Assembly (NCBI GenBank): GCA_018267575.1
Contig: JAFDYF010000077.1
Location: forward strand, 1-64,000
Direction: 5' to 3'
Source: Bacteroidota bacterium
GTDB taxonomy: Bacteria; Bacteroidota; Bacteroidia; Chitinophagales; Chitinophagaceae
Length of the DNA: 64,000 nt
Both the position numbers and the translations under genes were made by a program. This document shows positions 54,312-63,448 of the stretch, one piece after another; within the stretch, counting starts at the first letter, position 1, and each line of letters starts with the position of its first letter. A model generated the notes under the pieces. It did no database searches. It was not told where the DNA came from and worked only from the letters and a program-made list of their open reading frames with translations.

Positions 54312-54319
54312 TACCTTTG
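54312..54319 (+). promoter_or_regulatory. Possible -7 box of the DUF2071 gene
   Basis: TACCTTTG matches the Bacteroidota -7 consensus, 80 bases before the start codon. No TTG occurs at the usual -33 distance, so this is a partial match. Confidence 0.35.
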
Positions 54320-54398
54320 ACATTGCATGGGCAGTATGGACTTTTTTCTCCTTACTACACTTGAAACTTGGGCTCATTTTTCACAGACATATAATTGA

Positions 54399-55112
54399 AT
54401 GAAAAAGACATTTTTGCAAGCAGAATGGAGAATGTTGGCGATGGCCAATTATGCTATTGATAAAAAAATATTGAATAAATATTTGCCTGCTAAAACAGAG
54501 ATTGATTTATGGAACAATACCTGCTATGTCAGTTTGATCGGTTTTATGTTCATGGAAACAAAACTGAAAGGTCTAAAAATCCCGTTTCATACCAATTTTG
54601 AGGAGGTAAACCTTCGGTTCTACGTTCGCTTTAAGGATAAGAGCGAATGGAAAAGGGGGGTTGTTTTCATCAAGGAAATTGTGCCCAAGCCAGCCCTGAC
54701 ATTGGTAGCCAATTCGCTGTACAAAGAAAAATATGAAACCATGCCCATGCGGCATTCTTGGGAAATTTCCGATGAACAGGTGACAGTGGAATATCAATGG
54801 AAAAAAAAGAAATGGAATTCACTGAGGGTTATAACCAGAAATACTTCATCTCTGATTCTGCAAAAAAGTGAAGAGGAGTTTATCACAGAACATTATTGGG
54901 GATATACCAAGATTTCAGACACAAAGACTTCGGAATATGGGGTAGAGCATCCCAAATGGGAGGTGTATGATACCAAGGAATATCTGATAGATGTGGACTT
55001 CGAGGATATTTATGGTGCTGATTTTAGTTTCTTGCAAGCGGAAAAACCGCAATCGGTATTTTTGGCCGTGGGTTCGGAAATAAAAGTGAAGGAAGGCCGG
55101 ATTATTCAATGA
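54399..55112 (+). CDS. YqjF family protein (DUF2071)
   Basis: 237 residues without signal or membrane segments. The DUF2071 pattern is seen in FLQAEWRMLAMANYAIDKKILNKYLPAKTEID (split at natural breaks), CYVSLIGFMFMETKLKG, FEEVNLRFYVRF and RGVVFIKEIVPK. The fold is related to acetoacetate decarboxylase, but no reaction is known. The gene is followed after 68 bases by a Crp/Fnr regulator on the same strand. Confidence 0.85.
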   Translation: MKKTFLQAEWRMLAMANYAIDKKILNKYLPAKTEIDLWNNTCYVSLIGFMFMETKLKGLKIPFHTNFEEVNLRFYVRFKDKSEWKRGVVFIKEIVPKPALTLVANSLYKEKYETMPMRHSWEISDEQVTVEYQWKKKKWNSLRVITRNTSSLILQKSEEEFITEHYWGYTKISDTKTSEYGVEHPKWEVYDTKEYLIDVDFEDIYGADFSFLQAEKPQSVFLAVGSEIKVKEGRIIQ

Positions 55113-55180
55113 TTTTTTTTTTGTTTAGTCAATAGGCTGTTGCGATTTTCTATCTATTTAGTACAGCAAAAATTTCTTCC

Positions 55181-55723
55181 ATGGAACCTTTAGGCAGCTT
55201 TCAGATGCTGCCGTTTGCAAAACCTAGAATGGTTGCGGCATCAGAAATCTATATACAGCAAGGCAAGGTATTCAAGAAAATATTCTTTATAAAAAAGGGT
55301 ATTTTACGAAGTTATTATATAACAGAATCCGGAGAAGAAAAAACCATTTTCTTTCGTTGGGAAGGACAAATGGCTGCTGTGCCCGAATGTATTTTTGACC
55401 AAGAACCCACTCGCCAAATTTGGCAAGCCTTGGAAGACTGCGAGTTGTTGGAAATAGATTTTGACTTGGTTGAAAAAATGAGTGAAAACAATTTTACCTT
55501 GGTAAGAACAAGAATGGGCTTTGCCCAAAAAATGCTCTTGGAGTCTTTGAAAAGAGTAGAAAGTTTTGTGCTCGACAAGCCTGAAATGCGTTACCAAAAA
55601 CTCATTGCCCAAAAACCCGAAATCATAAAGCGGGTTGCGGATAAACATATTGCTTCTTTTATAGGCGTTACGCCTGTTTCCCTTAGCCGCATCCGCAAAC
55701 GGTTGGCTTCGCAGAAGAAATAA
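55181..55723 (+). CDS. Crp/Fnr-like cyclic nucleotide-binding regulator
   Basis: 180 residues. The cyclic-nucleotide-binding domain covers most of it: GKVFKKIFFIKKGILRSYYI, EEKTIFFRWEGQM, then LEDCELLEIDFDLVEK. The C-terminal part has a short helix-turn-helix HIASFIGVTPVSLSRIRKRL. It is shorter than the first Crp/Fnr protein in this window. Small regulators of this type are common in Bacteroidota, and usual CRP ligand residues are not obvious. It precedes an unknown secreted protein and a sterol-desaturase homologue that may be its targets. Confidence 0.88.
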   Translation: MEPLGSFQMLPFAKPRMVAASEIYIQQGKVFKKIFFIKKGILRSYYITESGEEKTIFFRWEGQMAAVPECIFDQEPTRQIWQALEDCELLEIDFDLVEKMSENNFTLVRTRMGFAQKMLLESLKRVESFVLDKPEMRYQKLIAQKPEIIKRVADKHIASFIGVTPVSLSRIRKRLASQKK

Positions 55724-55796
55724 TGAAATTAGCTTTTGTTAATTTTTAATGGACTTTTTCTTTTCATTTTTGCACTGTCATTTAAATAAATCAACG

Positions 55797-56480
55797 ATGC
55801 AAAAAATATCCCTTTTGGTATTTTGCTTTTTTCTGTGGTCGAAATCATTTGCCCAAGACATAAGGATGTTGGACAAGGTACGTGGTTCGCGCTATTGCGA
55901 GCTCTTGGTGGTAAAAGGCCATATCGGCAATCTAACGGCCACCGTGCATAATACATTGGGCTGTAACAACTGTCCTGATGCAGCTTGGCGAAAATTAAGT
56001 GCTACAAAACTCAAAAAGGAACTTGCTGCCAAAAGGGTACTGATGAACGGTCCCCGATATTTTATGATGGATAAGATTGGGCAAAGCAATGCTCCAAAAC
56101 CAAAGCAGGATTTTGATGGGCTTGATATGGTGGAACGGGCCAGCTTGAAAGTTTCCTTATCGATGATGAGGGGAAAAAACCATCCCTATACAGAAAAGAC
56201 AATCCACCGCAGTACTGAATATGTTTTCAACAAGGGAAGCGAGGTTTACGAGCTGGTAAGCCCCTCCCACACTTATGTCATGCAGAGCTATGCTCAAATT
56301 GTGGACAGCGCACTTACCGAAAGCGAGTTGCCCAATTTGGCTGCCAAATTGAAATTGCCCGTAGGTTGGCAATACCGGGTCTTGAAATTGAGTGATGATT
56401 TGATATTAAAAACCTTGGAGTCTGCTGAAGCCTTTGTAATACAAGATGAATTGGACAATACCTATCAACGCATCCACTAA
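55797..56480 (+). CDS. Secreted protein of unknown function
   Basis: 227 residues from the ATG at 55797, with a signal peptide (MQKISLLVFCFFLWSKSFAQ). The mature part has no recognised domain. Three cysteines (C34, and C56-NN-C59 in TLGCNNCPDAAW) near the N-terminus could form a metal or redox site. The rest is mixed alpha/beta with a conserved-looking NGPRYFMMDKIGQ. It sits 73 bases after a Crp/Fnr gene and 26 before a sterol-desaturase homologue, suggesting an operon of unknown purpose. Confidence 0.75.
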   Translation: MQKISLLVFCFFLWSKSFAQDIRMLDKVRGSRYCELLVVKGHIGNLTATVHNTLGCNNCPDAAWRKLSATKLKKELAAKRVLMNGPRYFMMDKIGQSNAPKPKQDFDGLDMVERASLKVSLSMMRGKNHPYTEKTIHRSTEYVFNKGSEVYELVSPSHTYVMQSYAQIVDSALTESELPNLAAKLKLPVGWQYRVLKLSDDLILKTLESAEAFVIQDELDNTYQRIH

Positions 56481-56506
56481 ATCATTTAAATAAAAATCTA
56501 GATAAC

Positions 56507-57280
56507 ATGGAGTTTGAATTTGGGAATTACAAATTATATGCACTCCTTTTTATATTCCTTTTGATAACGGCCGAAATTATTTGGAGTTGGCGTTTGGATA
56601 AAAAGGCTTACGATATTAAGGATACTTTTGCTAACCTCAGCATTTTTGTCGGTTTCCAATTGTCGAAATATCTTTTTGCGGGCTATCAATTGGCGGTGTT
56701 TGGCTTTTTTTATACTTATCGTTTTTTTACCTTTCAGAAATCTGCCTTCATTTTCTTTATTAGCTTTTTGGGTGTTGACTTTTGTTATTATTGGTTCCAT
56801 TGCTGCTCGCACAAGATCAAATTTTTTTGGGCCTTTCATTTGGTGCACCATTCTAGTCAGCACTACAACCTCACTGTTTCCTATCGCTTGAACTGGCTGG
56901 GTGTGCTCATCAGTCCCTTATTTTTTATCCCACTGGCAGTGATTGGGTTGCCGCTCGATTATATCGTCATTTGCTATTCACTCAACTTGCGTTACCAATT
57001 TTTCCTGCACACAGAAGTGATTGGCAAAATGGGCTTTCTTGAAAACATTATCGATACCCCTTCAAACCATCGTGTACATCATGGTTCCAATGATGCCTAT
57101 ATCGATAAGAATTTCGGCGGCATCTTGATTATTTGGGACAAGCTTTTTAAAACCTATGAACCGGAAAAAGAAAAAGTGAAATATGGGATTACCACGGGTT
57201 TTGCAGGGTATAATCCTTTTGTACTGGTCTTTACCGGGTTTATTGATTTTGTAAGAAACAAGATGAATTACAAAGGCTAG
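56507..57280 (+). CDS. Sterol desaturase family membrane protein (second copy)
   Basis: 257 residues with about four hydrophobic segments and the di-iron histidine set: HCCSH, HLVHHSSQHYN and HRVHHGSND, plus the conserved FGGILIIWDKLF near the C-terminus. It is a distinct paralogue of the protein at 9.6 kb, with a different N-terminal half. It likely hydroxylates or cleaves a lipid using O2, substrate unknown. It follows the unknown secreted protein after 26 bases. Confidence 0.87.
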   Translation: MEFEFGNYKLYALLFIFLLITAEIIWSWRLDKKAYDIKDTFANLSIFVGFQLSKYLFAGYQLAVFGFFYTYRFFTFQKSAFIFFISFLGVDFCYYWFHCCSHKIKFFWAFHLVHHSSQHYNLTVSYRLNWLGVLISPLFFIPLAVIGLPLDYIVICYSLNLRYQFFLHTEVIGKMGFLENIIDTPSNHRVHHGSNDAYIDKNFGGILIIWDKLFKTYEPEKEKVKYGITTGFAGYNPFVLVFTGFIDFVRNKMNYKG

Positions 57281-57658
57281 TTTTATATTCCCGTCAAAGA
57301 GGACTTTTATTTTGCTCTATTTCAGGAATTTCTTAGGGTTACGGAACTTATACTGCTCAAGAAACAGGTTCCGTTAATCTGTGACCGAGGCTATTATCCA
57401 TAGATTCATAAAATTCAGGAAGGCTGTCAAGTTTCATATGACTGGTTATATGCGCAATCGTAATAGGCTTGATGGAATATACACGCAATTAGGGTTAGCA
57501 TACACGGCCTCCTTTGATTTCTATTACTTAAAAGATAATAGAGCGCTCTTGATATAGTGAAGAGTACAGCGGTTCTGATGTTGATCAGTAAATGCAAATT
57601 AAAGCCATTGGCAAGGAGAAAGAGGTAGATAATTGGTCCAACCACCTACCTTTTTTTG
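57281..57658. other. Convergent intergenic region
   Basis: No gene is seen between the convergent desaturase and kinase genes. A hairpin with arms ACGGAAC / GTTCCGT (near 57340-57375) has a long loop and no T-run. An open frame on the minus strand at 57427-57645 starts with GTG and looks accidental. Confidence 0.4.
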
Positions 57659-59839
57659 CTAATTTAAATACTCTTCCACCACTTTTCTAAATTCATCTTC
57701 TTTAAACGGCTTAGTGAGAATTTTATTGATGCCGGATTTGATATAATTGTCAAAATCGTCGTTGATGATGGCGGCAGTCAATGCCACGATTTTTGTTTTG
57801 CTTTTTTGTATATCGCTATCCTTCCTGATCCGTTCTGCCAGTTGCACACCAGTGAGCTTGGGTACATTGATATCAGTGAGTATGAGGTTGTATTTCTTTT
57901 GTTGATAAAGGTCCAATGCCTTTTCCCCATCGTTTGCGATATCAAAATGGCAATGCATCCGCTGGAGCAGAACGCTTATCAACATTACGTTCAGCTCATT
58001 GTCCTCGACCACTAAAATATTCTTATTGCCATTGTTGGACGAGATATTGTTTGTGACCAAAGCCTTTTCAGTATCCTCGGCTGGAACTGTGTCTGGGCTA
58101 GCGATTTCATAAGGTATTTTCACGGTAAACATAGAGCCTTTGCCGGGCATGCTCTCTACCGATATTTTACCATTTTGAAGTTCAGTAAGCATTTTGGTAA
58201 TGGGCAACCCGAGCCCTGTACCTTTGATGGCACGCACATGCTCATTATGATTGCCAGAAGTGGCTTGCGCAAATTCCTGGAATATCATATCAAACTGTGA
58301 AGGGTTGATGCCGATGCCAGAATCTTTTATTGAGATGGCGGCCAGTATGCTTTTCTCGTTCACCTTTTTGGAGGAGGCATTGATCAGAATTTCTCCTTGG
58401 TCGGTGAATTTCACTGCATTGCTAACCAAATTATACAAAATCTGTTTAAAACGGTGCACATCACCGTTAACGGTCATCCGTTCATCAAAGTCGGATTTTA
58501 CATTAATGCTAATTCCCTTCTTGCTAGCCTCCAAACTAAAAGCAAAAGCTACTTCGTCAATCGCTTTTTTCAGGTTGAACGGTTTTTTATTCAATACCAG
58601 TTTGCCGGCATCGAGTTTTGAAAAGTCCAAAATATCGTTAACGGTGTTGAGTAAATGGTCCGAGGATACTTTTATTGCATCGAGGTATTTTTTGTCCTGC
58701 CCGTTGGTTTGGTCATGGGCAATTTGTTCCGTAAAGCCCATGATGGCAGTGAGTGGCGAGCGGATCTCGTGGCTCATATTACTTAGGAATCGGCTCTTGA
58801 GGGTGGCCAGTTTTTCTGCGCTGGTTTTAGCTGCAATAATGGCCTCTTCATATTTATTGGTTCTGTAAATATTATAAATCAACAAGCCTATCAATACCAG
58901 AATACTCAGGAAAGAATAGAAGGTGATATGCCCAATAGAGGCTTTTGCACTAGCTGCCCTGGCCAATGATTCTTCTTTTTTACGTTGATGGTCAGCTTCT
59001 TTCCGGCCCAACAGTTCATTGATGGAAGAATCGATTTCAGCGATCATCGATAAATTGCTTTGAGCCAGGCTCGTTTCCTTAGCATTTAACTGCTGCCTGA
59101 TCGAAAGTTCCTTATTGACCGATTTTTGATAAAAATTCCTAACCTGTGACGACATGCTGTTGATGGTGGAATCGGTAGAATGCTGGATGCTATCGATATA
59201 ATTTTTTTCACTGGCACTTCCTTTGATCAATTCCCTTTTTAGTTGCACATCTTCTTTATTGGAAAACAAGTTGCCTAGCTTTTTGAAAAAACCAGCTTTT
59301 TTTCGGTCTGCAGATAGTTTGATGGTATCGGTAGTGCTGGAGAAATAACTTTTGAAAAAAGACCTTTCCATCAGATTCAACTTGATGGGTTCGTTGATGG
59401 TTACAACGGTAAGTTTTTCGCTAGGAGCATTACTCACTGAGTCCGCCAACACTTTCAATCTTTTGATGGCATCATAAATGATTAGTTTGTCTCCTATATC
59501 CTGCTGGATTTTTTTGGAGAGACTAGTATCCAAATCGTTCAAACCGTTGCAGTCACTGATTACGCTATCTATTTCAGCTAAAAAAGCTTTTCGATGGTTG
59601 CCATCGGAGGAGTTGATATAAATGCGGTAGTGGTTTTCTGCTTTTACCAGTTCCTCATTGCATTTCCGCAATAGTACCACCCCAGTATCTTCCTTTGAAA
59701 GCTCATCCAAACTGTTTTGGATGGTCGAAACGTGTTTGAGATTGAGATGACTGAGAAAGAAAATGGCCAACAGCACAATCACGCACATTACAATAACGAT
59801 CATGCTGGAACGAGATAGGCGAAGCTTTCTGTTAAACAT
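57659..59839 (-). CDS. Hybrid sensor histidine kinase/response regulator
   Basis: 726 residues. The order is membrane helix 1 (about 13-33), a helical periplasmic sensor region (34-305) of unknown ligand, membrane helix 2 (about 308-327), HisKA with phosphorylated H357 in NMSHEIRSPLTAIMGF, a HATPase domain (VSNAVKF, DSGIGI, GTGLGLPITK), and a receiver domain with D656 in LILTDINVPKLTG. No separate DNA-binding output is present, so phosphotransfer must go to another protein. The start at 59839 gives a basic N-terminus before the first helix. Confidence 0.92.
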   Translation of the reverse strand: MFNRKLRLSRSSMIVIVMCVIVLLAIFFLSHLNLKHVSTIQNSLDELSKEDTGVVLLRKCNEELVKAENHYRIYINSSDGNHRKAFLAEIDSVISDCNGLNDLDTSLSKKIQQDIGDKLIIYDAIKRLKVLADSVSNAPSEKLTVVTINEPIKLNLMERSFFKSYFSSTTDTIKLSADRKKAGFFKKLGNLFSNKEDVQLKRELIKGSASEKNYIDSIQHSTDSTINSMSSQVRNFYQKSVNKELSIRQQLNAKETSLAQSNLSMIAEIDSSINELLGRKEADHQRKKEESLARAASAKASIGHITFYSFLSILVLIGLLIYNIYRTNKYEEAIIAAKTSAEKLATLKSRFLSNMSHEIRSPLTAIMGFTEQIAHDQTNGQDKKYLDAIKVSSDHLLNTVNDILDFSKLDAGKLVLNKKPFNLKKAIDEVAFAFSLEASKKGISINVKSDFDERMTVNGDVHRFKQILYNLVSNAVKFTDQGEILINASSKKVNEKSILAAISIKDSGIGINPSQFDMIFQEFAQATSGNHNEHVRAIKGTGLGLPITKMLTELQNGKISVESMPGKGSMFTVKIPYEIASPDTVPAEDTEKALVTNNISSNNGNKNILVVEDNELNVMLISVLLQRMHCHFDIANDGEKALDLYQQKKYNLILTDINVPKLTGVQLAERIRKDSDIQKSKTKIVALTAAIINDDFDNYIKSGINKILTKPFKEDEFRKVVEEYLN

Positions 59840-59908
59840 TGCACAGAATTAAGTGAGCAATAAAATTGTTTTTAATTTTAGTTTTGGAAGGAGAGGATAA
59901 TCGGGTTT

Positions 59909-59941
59909 CAAAAATAATGTGTTTAGCCCACATATTACAAA
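59909..59941 (-). promoter_or_regulatory. Promoter of the hybrid kinase
   Basis: On the minus strand TTTG (59941-59938), a 21-base spacer and TATTTTTG (59916-59909) fit the Bacteroidota consensus. The transcript would start near 59902, about 60 bases before the start codon. Confidence 0.6.
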
Positions 59942-60013
59942 TCGAAAAATGAGTCACGACTTGCATCTGTGGTATTATTTAATACCCCTTTTTTAATTTA
60001 GATTCCTGAAACT

Positions 60014-60038
60014 AAAAAGGCATCCTGGATGAATGCCT
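60014..60038 (-). terminator. Rho-independent terminator of rpsT
   Basis: Arms AGGCAT / ATGCCT (60018-60023, 60033-60038) with a nine-base loop. On the minus strand the hairpin is followed by a run of five T. It lies 24 bases after the rpsT stop. Confidence 0.75.
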
Positions 60039-60061
60039 AATAAATCATATACAGATAAAAC

Positions 60062-60319
60062 TTACTTAGCTAAGGCGTTTGCTCTTTTTGCAAGCTTACT
60101 TTTTAAATTGGCTGCTTTGTTCTTGTGGATGATGCCACGTTTTGCCAATTTATCGATCTGTGAAGCAACATCAGGAAGTTGGTCGTTGGCTTCTTTGTTA
60201 GATTTCAGCGCCCTGAAATCACGAACAGTATTACGGGTGGTTTTTCCGTAATAACGGTTTCTATCCCTACGCTTCTCAGCCTGACGCACATCTTTTTTGG
60301 TTGCTTTATGATTTGCCAT
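60062..60319 (-). CDS. rpsT: 30S ribosomal protein S20
   Basis: 85 residues from ATG at 60319. The N-terminus MANHKATKKDVRQAEKRRDR and the final KNKAANLKSKLAKRANAL are typical of S20, a Lys/Arg/Ala-rich helical protein that binds 16S rRNA in the small subunit. The frame extends 42 codons upstream, but that part is not conserved-looking. The gene stands alone between its own promoter and terminator. Confidence 0.96.
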   Translation of the reverse strand: MANHKATKKDVRQAEKRRDRNRYYGKTTRNTVRDFRALKSNKEANDQLPDVASQIDKLAKRGIIHKNKAANLKSKLAKRANALAK

Positions 60320-60340
60320 GTATTCCTGAATTTTGGACGG

Positions 60341-60372
60341 CAAAGGTAGGTCTGAAGCATGTAAATTCCAAA
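60341..60372 (-). promoter_or_regulatory. Promoter of rpsT
   Basis: On the minus strand TTTG (60372-60369), a 20-base spacer and TACCTTTG (60348-60341) match the Bacteroidota consensus exactly. The leader would be only about 15 bases. Confidence 0.75.
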
Positions 60373-60542
60373 TTTTATGGAAAGCTATTATTTTATCGGA
60401 TTTCCGTACCCATTTTCCCTTTTGGACCATAAGCTGTTTTTGCAAATAATTTCATCATTTTGTGCGCTAATTGGTCTATAATAGCGTTCTGTGGTGACTA
60501 ATTTTCACCGATATTTGCATTCCCTTTAAAGTTGTTGTCTTC

Positions 60543-63323
60543 ATGAAAGATTTTCAGTTCATTACCAATTCCTCTCCAGCTTACATTGAAAGTTTGTACC
60601 AAGACTTCAGAAATAACCCAGATTTGGTAGACCCTGAGTACAAAAAATTCTTTGAGGGCTTTGATTTTGCCATTTCACAAGGTATAAATGGGAGTGCGGC
60701 TTCTGCCCTGAACGGGAAAACGGCTGGGCCTGCTGTTAAAGATGCCGCCTTGATGACGGCAGATGGGGTGGATTGGAAAAAAGAATTAGGAGCTTACCGC
60801 CTAATCCTAGGATATCGAAACAAGGGGCATCTGCTGGCCAAAACAAACCCCATTCGCGAACGAAAGGATCGGGGAGCGAATCTGGGGCTATCTTTTTTTG
60901 GCTTTACCGAGCAAGATCTGGATAAAAATTTTTTTGCAGGCAACCTGATTGGGTTGGGTACAACCAATCTTAGGAACATTCTAAAGCACTTACAGGGCTG
61001 TTATGCTGATCATGTAGGTATTGAGTTTAAATATATCAGCGACCAAGTAAAGATTGATTGGCTTACCAATGAAATGGAAAAGAAATTCCTGACCCCGCTT
61101 TCGCTTGAGAAAAAAAAGCGGATTCTGGAGAAACTGAATGAGGGTGTGATGTTTGAAAAATTTCTTCATACCAAATACATCGGTCAAAAGCGTTTTTCAT
61201 TAGAAGGTGGAGAAACCACCATTGCCGCATTGGATAGCATTATCAATACTGCAGCGGAATATGATGTGCATGAAGCGGTGATCGGGATGGCGCATCGCGG
61301 CAGGCTCAATGTGCTGGCCAATATCATGGGTAAGACCTATGAACAGATTTTCAGTGAGTTTGAGGGTACTGCCAAATTGGACCAGACCATGGGCAGCGGA
61401 GATGTAAAATACCATCTGGGTTTTGGTAGCGAACTAAAAACACCCAGCGGTAAAACCATCCATTTAAAATTGATACCCAACCCCTCCCATTTGGAAGCAG
61501 TGGATCCTGTTGTGGAAGGCTTTTCAAGAGCAAAGGCGGATGTGATGTACAAAAGCGATTTCGATAAAATATTGCCGATACTGATTCATGGCGATGCTTC
61601 CGTAGCCGGTCAGGGAATTGTATACGAAGTGATGCAGATGAGTGGTCTGGATGGCTATTATACTGGTGGCACCATCCATTTTGTGATCAATAACCAGATT
61701 GGGTTCACCACTAATTTTGAGGATGCACGAAGTTCGGATTATTGCACTTCTCTTGCTGCGGCGATCCATGCACCGGTATTGCACGTGAATGGCGACGATG
61801 CCGAGGCCGTGGTAAAATGTGCGGAAATTGCAACCCGCTATCGTCAGGAATTTAATTGCGATGTATTTATTGATATGGTATGTTATCGCCGGCACGGGCA
61901 TAATGAGGGCGATGATCCTAAGTTCACCCAGCCACATCTGTATGCACTGATCGATAAGCATCCCAACCCAAGGGAAGTATATACCCAATTTTTGATAGAG
62001 AATGGGGAAGGGGATGCAAAAGTGCTTGCCAAAGAAATGGAGAAAAAATTCTGGCAGGACTTACAGGAACGGTTGGATGAAGTAAAACAAAAACCCTTGC
62101 CCTATTCCTATCAACAACCGGAGTTGTGGTGGAAAAGCCTGCGCAGGGCAACATTGGAAGACTTCAACCAATCCCCAGTCACTGCTATTTCCGAGACCGA
62201 TTTTAGAAAAATATTCGGTGCTCTGATGGAATGGCCGACAGATTTTAAACCACTGAAAAAGGTGGAGAAAATCCTGCAGGAAAAAATCAAATTGTTTCAC
62301 GAAGAAGGGAAAGCCGATTGGGCGACGGCAGAATTGTTGGCTTATGGTTCACTGATTCTGGATGGAAAAGATGTGCGCATGAGCGGTCAGGATGTGAAAC
62401 GTGGCACATTCTCCCATCGTCATGCCGTGTTAAGGGATGAAGATACTGACCAAGAATATAGCCGTCTGAGCCGGGTTCCAGATGCCAAGGGTCAGTTTAG
62501 GATCTACAATTCTTTTTTAAGTGAATATGGGGTACTCGGCTTCGAATATGGGTATGCGTTAGCAAACCCAAATGCACTGGTTATTTGGGAAGCCCAATTT
62601 GGTGATTTTGCCAATGGCGGCCAAACGATAACAGATCAGTTCATTACGGCCGGGGAACAAAAATGGCAACGTATGAATGGTCTCGTTATGTTGCTGCCTC
62701 ATGGATATGAGGGGCAGGGTCCCGAACATAGCAGTGCAAGAATTGAGCGTTTCTTGCAAATGTGTGCCGAACTGAATATCGTGGTCACCAATATCACCAC
62801 CTCATCTAATCTGTTCCATGCTTTTAGGAGGCAGTTAGCATGGCCTTTCCGTAAACCATTGATCAATTTTTCGCCCAAAGCGAATTTGAGATTACCAGCC
62901 AGCTATTCAAAAATGGAGGAGTTTACTAATGGTTCTTTCCGCGAAGTGATAGACGATAGTTTTGTGGAAAATGCTCAAGTTGTAAAGAAAGTGTTGTTCT
63001 GCAGTGGTAAAATCTATTTCGATCTGGCCGAAAAGCAACAAAAAGATAATAGAAAAGAGGTAGCGATTATTCGGGTGGAGCAGTTATACCCGCTCCCAAT
63101 TACACAGTTGGAATCGCTCAACGAGAAATACAAAAATGCTACCTGGTTCTGGGTGCAGGAGGAGCCGCTGAATATGGGTGCTGCTTCTTTCTTACAAATG
63201 AACCTGAAGAATATCGATTACGGCATTATTAGCCGCCATCCGAGTGCAGCAACTGCTACCGGATATAATAAAGTGCACAAACAGGAACAAGAAGAAATTG
63301 TAGATACTGCATTTTCAATTTAA
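60543..63323 (+). CDS. sucA: 2-oxoglutarate dehydrogenase E1 component
   Basis: 926 residues. The N-terminal E2-binding segment starts MKDFQFITNSSPAYIESLYQ, then come the thiamine-diphosphate domains: IGMAHRGRLNVLANIMG, HGDASVAGQGIVYE, HVNGDDAEAV and YRRHGHNEGDDPKFTQP. The C-terminal half has FGDFANGGQTITDQFI and LLPHGYEGQGPEHSSARIER. It decarboxylates 2-oxoglutarate in the TCA cycle and passes succinyl groups to the E2 lipoyl arm. The sucB gene follows after 125 bases. Confidence 0.97.
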   Translation: MKDFQFITNSSPAYIESLYQDFRNNPDLVDPEYKKFFEGFDFAISQGINGSAASALNGKTAGPAVKDAALMTADGVDWKKELGAYRLILGYRNKGHLLAKTNPIRERKDRGANLGLSFFGFTEQDLDKNFFAGNLIGLGTTNLRNILKHLQGCYADHVGIEFKYISDQVKIDWLTNEMEKKFLTPLSLEKKKRILEKLNEGVMFEKFLHTKYIGQKRFSLEGGETTIAALDSIINTAAEYDVHEAVIGMAHRGRLNVLANIMGKTYEQIFSEFEGTAKLDQTMGSGDVKYHLGFGSELKTPSGKTIHLKLIPNPSHLEAVDPVVEGFSRAKADVMYKSDFDKILPILIHGDASVAGQGIVYEVMQMSGLDGYYTGGTIHFVINNQIGFTTNFEDARSSDYCTSLAAAIHAPVLHVNGDDAEAVVKCAEIATRYRQEFNCDVFIDMVCYRRHGHNEGDDPKFTQPHLYALIDKHPNPREVYTQFLIENGEGDAKVLAKEMEKKFWQDLQERLDEVKQKPLPYSYQQPELWWKSLRRATLEDFNQSPVTAISETDFRKIFGALMEWPTDFKPLKKVEKILQEKIKLFHEEGKADWATAELLAYGSLILDGKDVRMSGQDVKRGTFSHRHAVLRDEDTDQEYSRLSRVPDAKGQFRIYNSFLSEYGVLGFEYGYALANPNALVIWEAQFGDFANGGQTITDQFITAGEQKWQRMNGLVMLLPHGYEGQGPEHSSARIERFLQMCAELNIVVTNITTSSNLFHAFRRQLAWPFRKPLINFSPKANLRLPASYSKMEEFTNGSFREVIDDSFVENAQVVKKVLFCSGKIYFDLAEKQQKDNRKEVAIIRVEQLYPLPITQLESLNEKYKNATWFWVQEEPLNMGAASFLQMNLKNIDYGIISRHPSAATATGYNKVHKQEQEEIVDTAFSI

Positions 63324-63448
63324 AGATTGAATGCAATCTTGTCTTAAAGGGTTTTGACCGATGGATGCGATAAGTTCAATTTAAAAGTCGGAATATAAAT
63401 CCAGAATGGAAGAAATTGTACATCAAACATTATAAATCGTAAATCCAC

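Noticed and set aside
57427..57645. Minus-strand 72-codon frame after the kinase gene
   Set aside because: It has a GTG start and an odd composition in a convergent spacer; its hydrophobicity alone is not enough.
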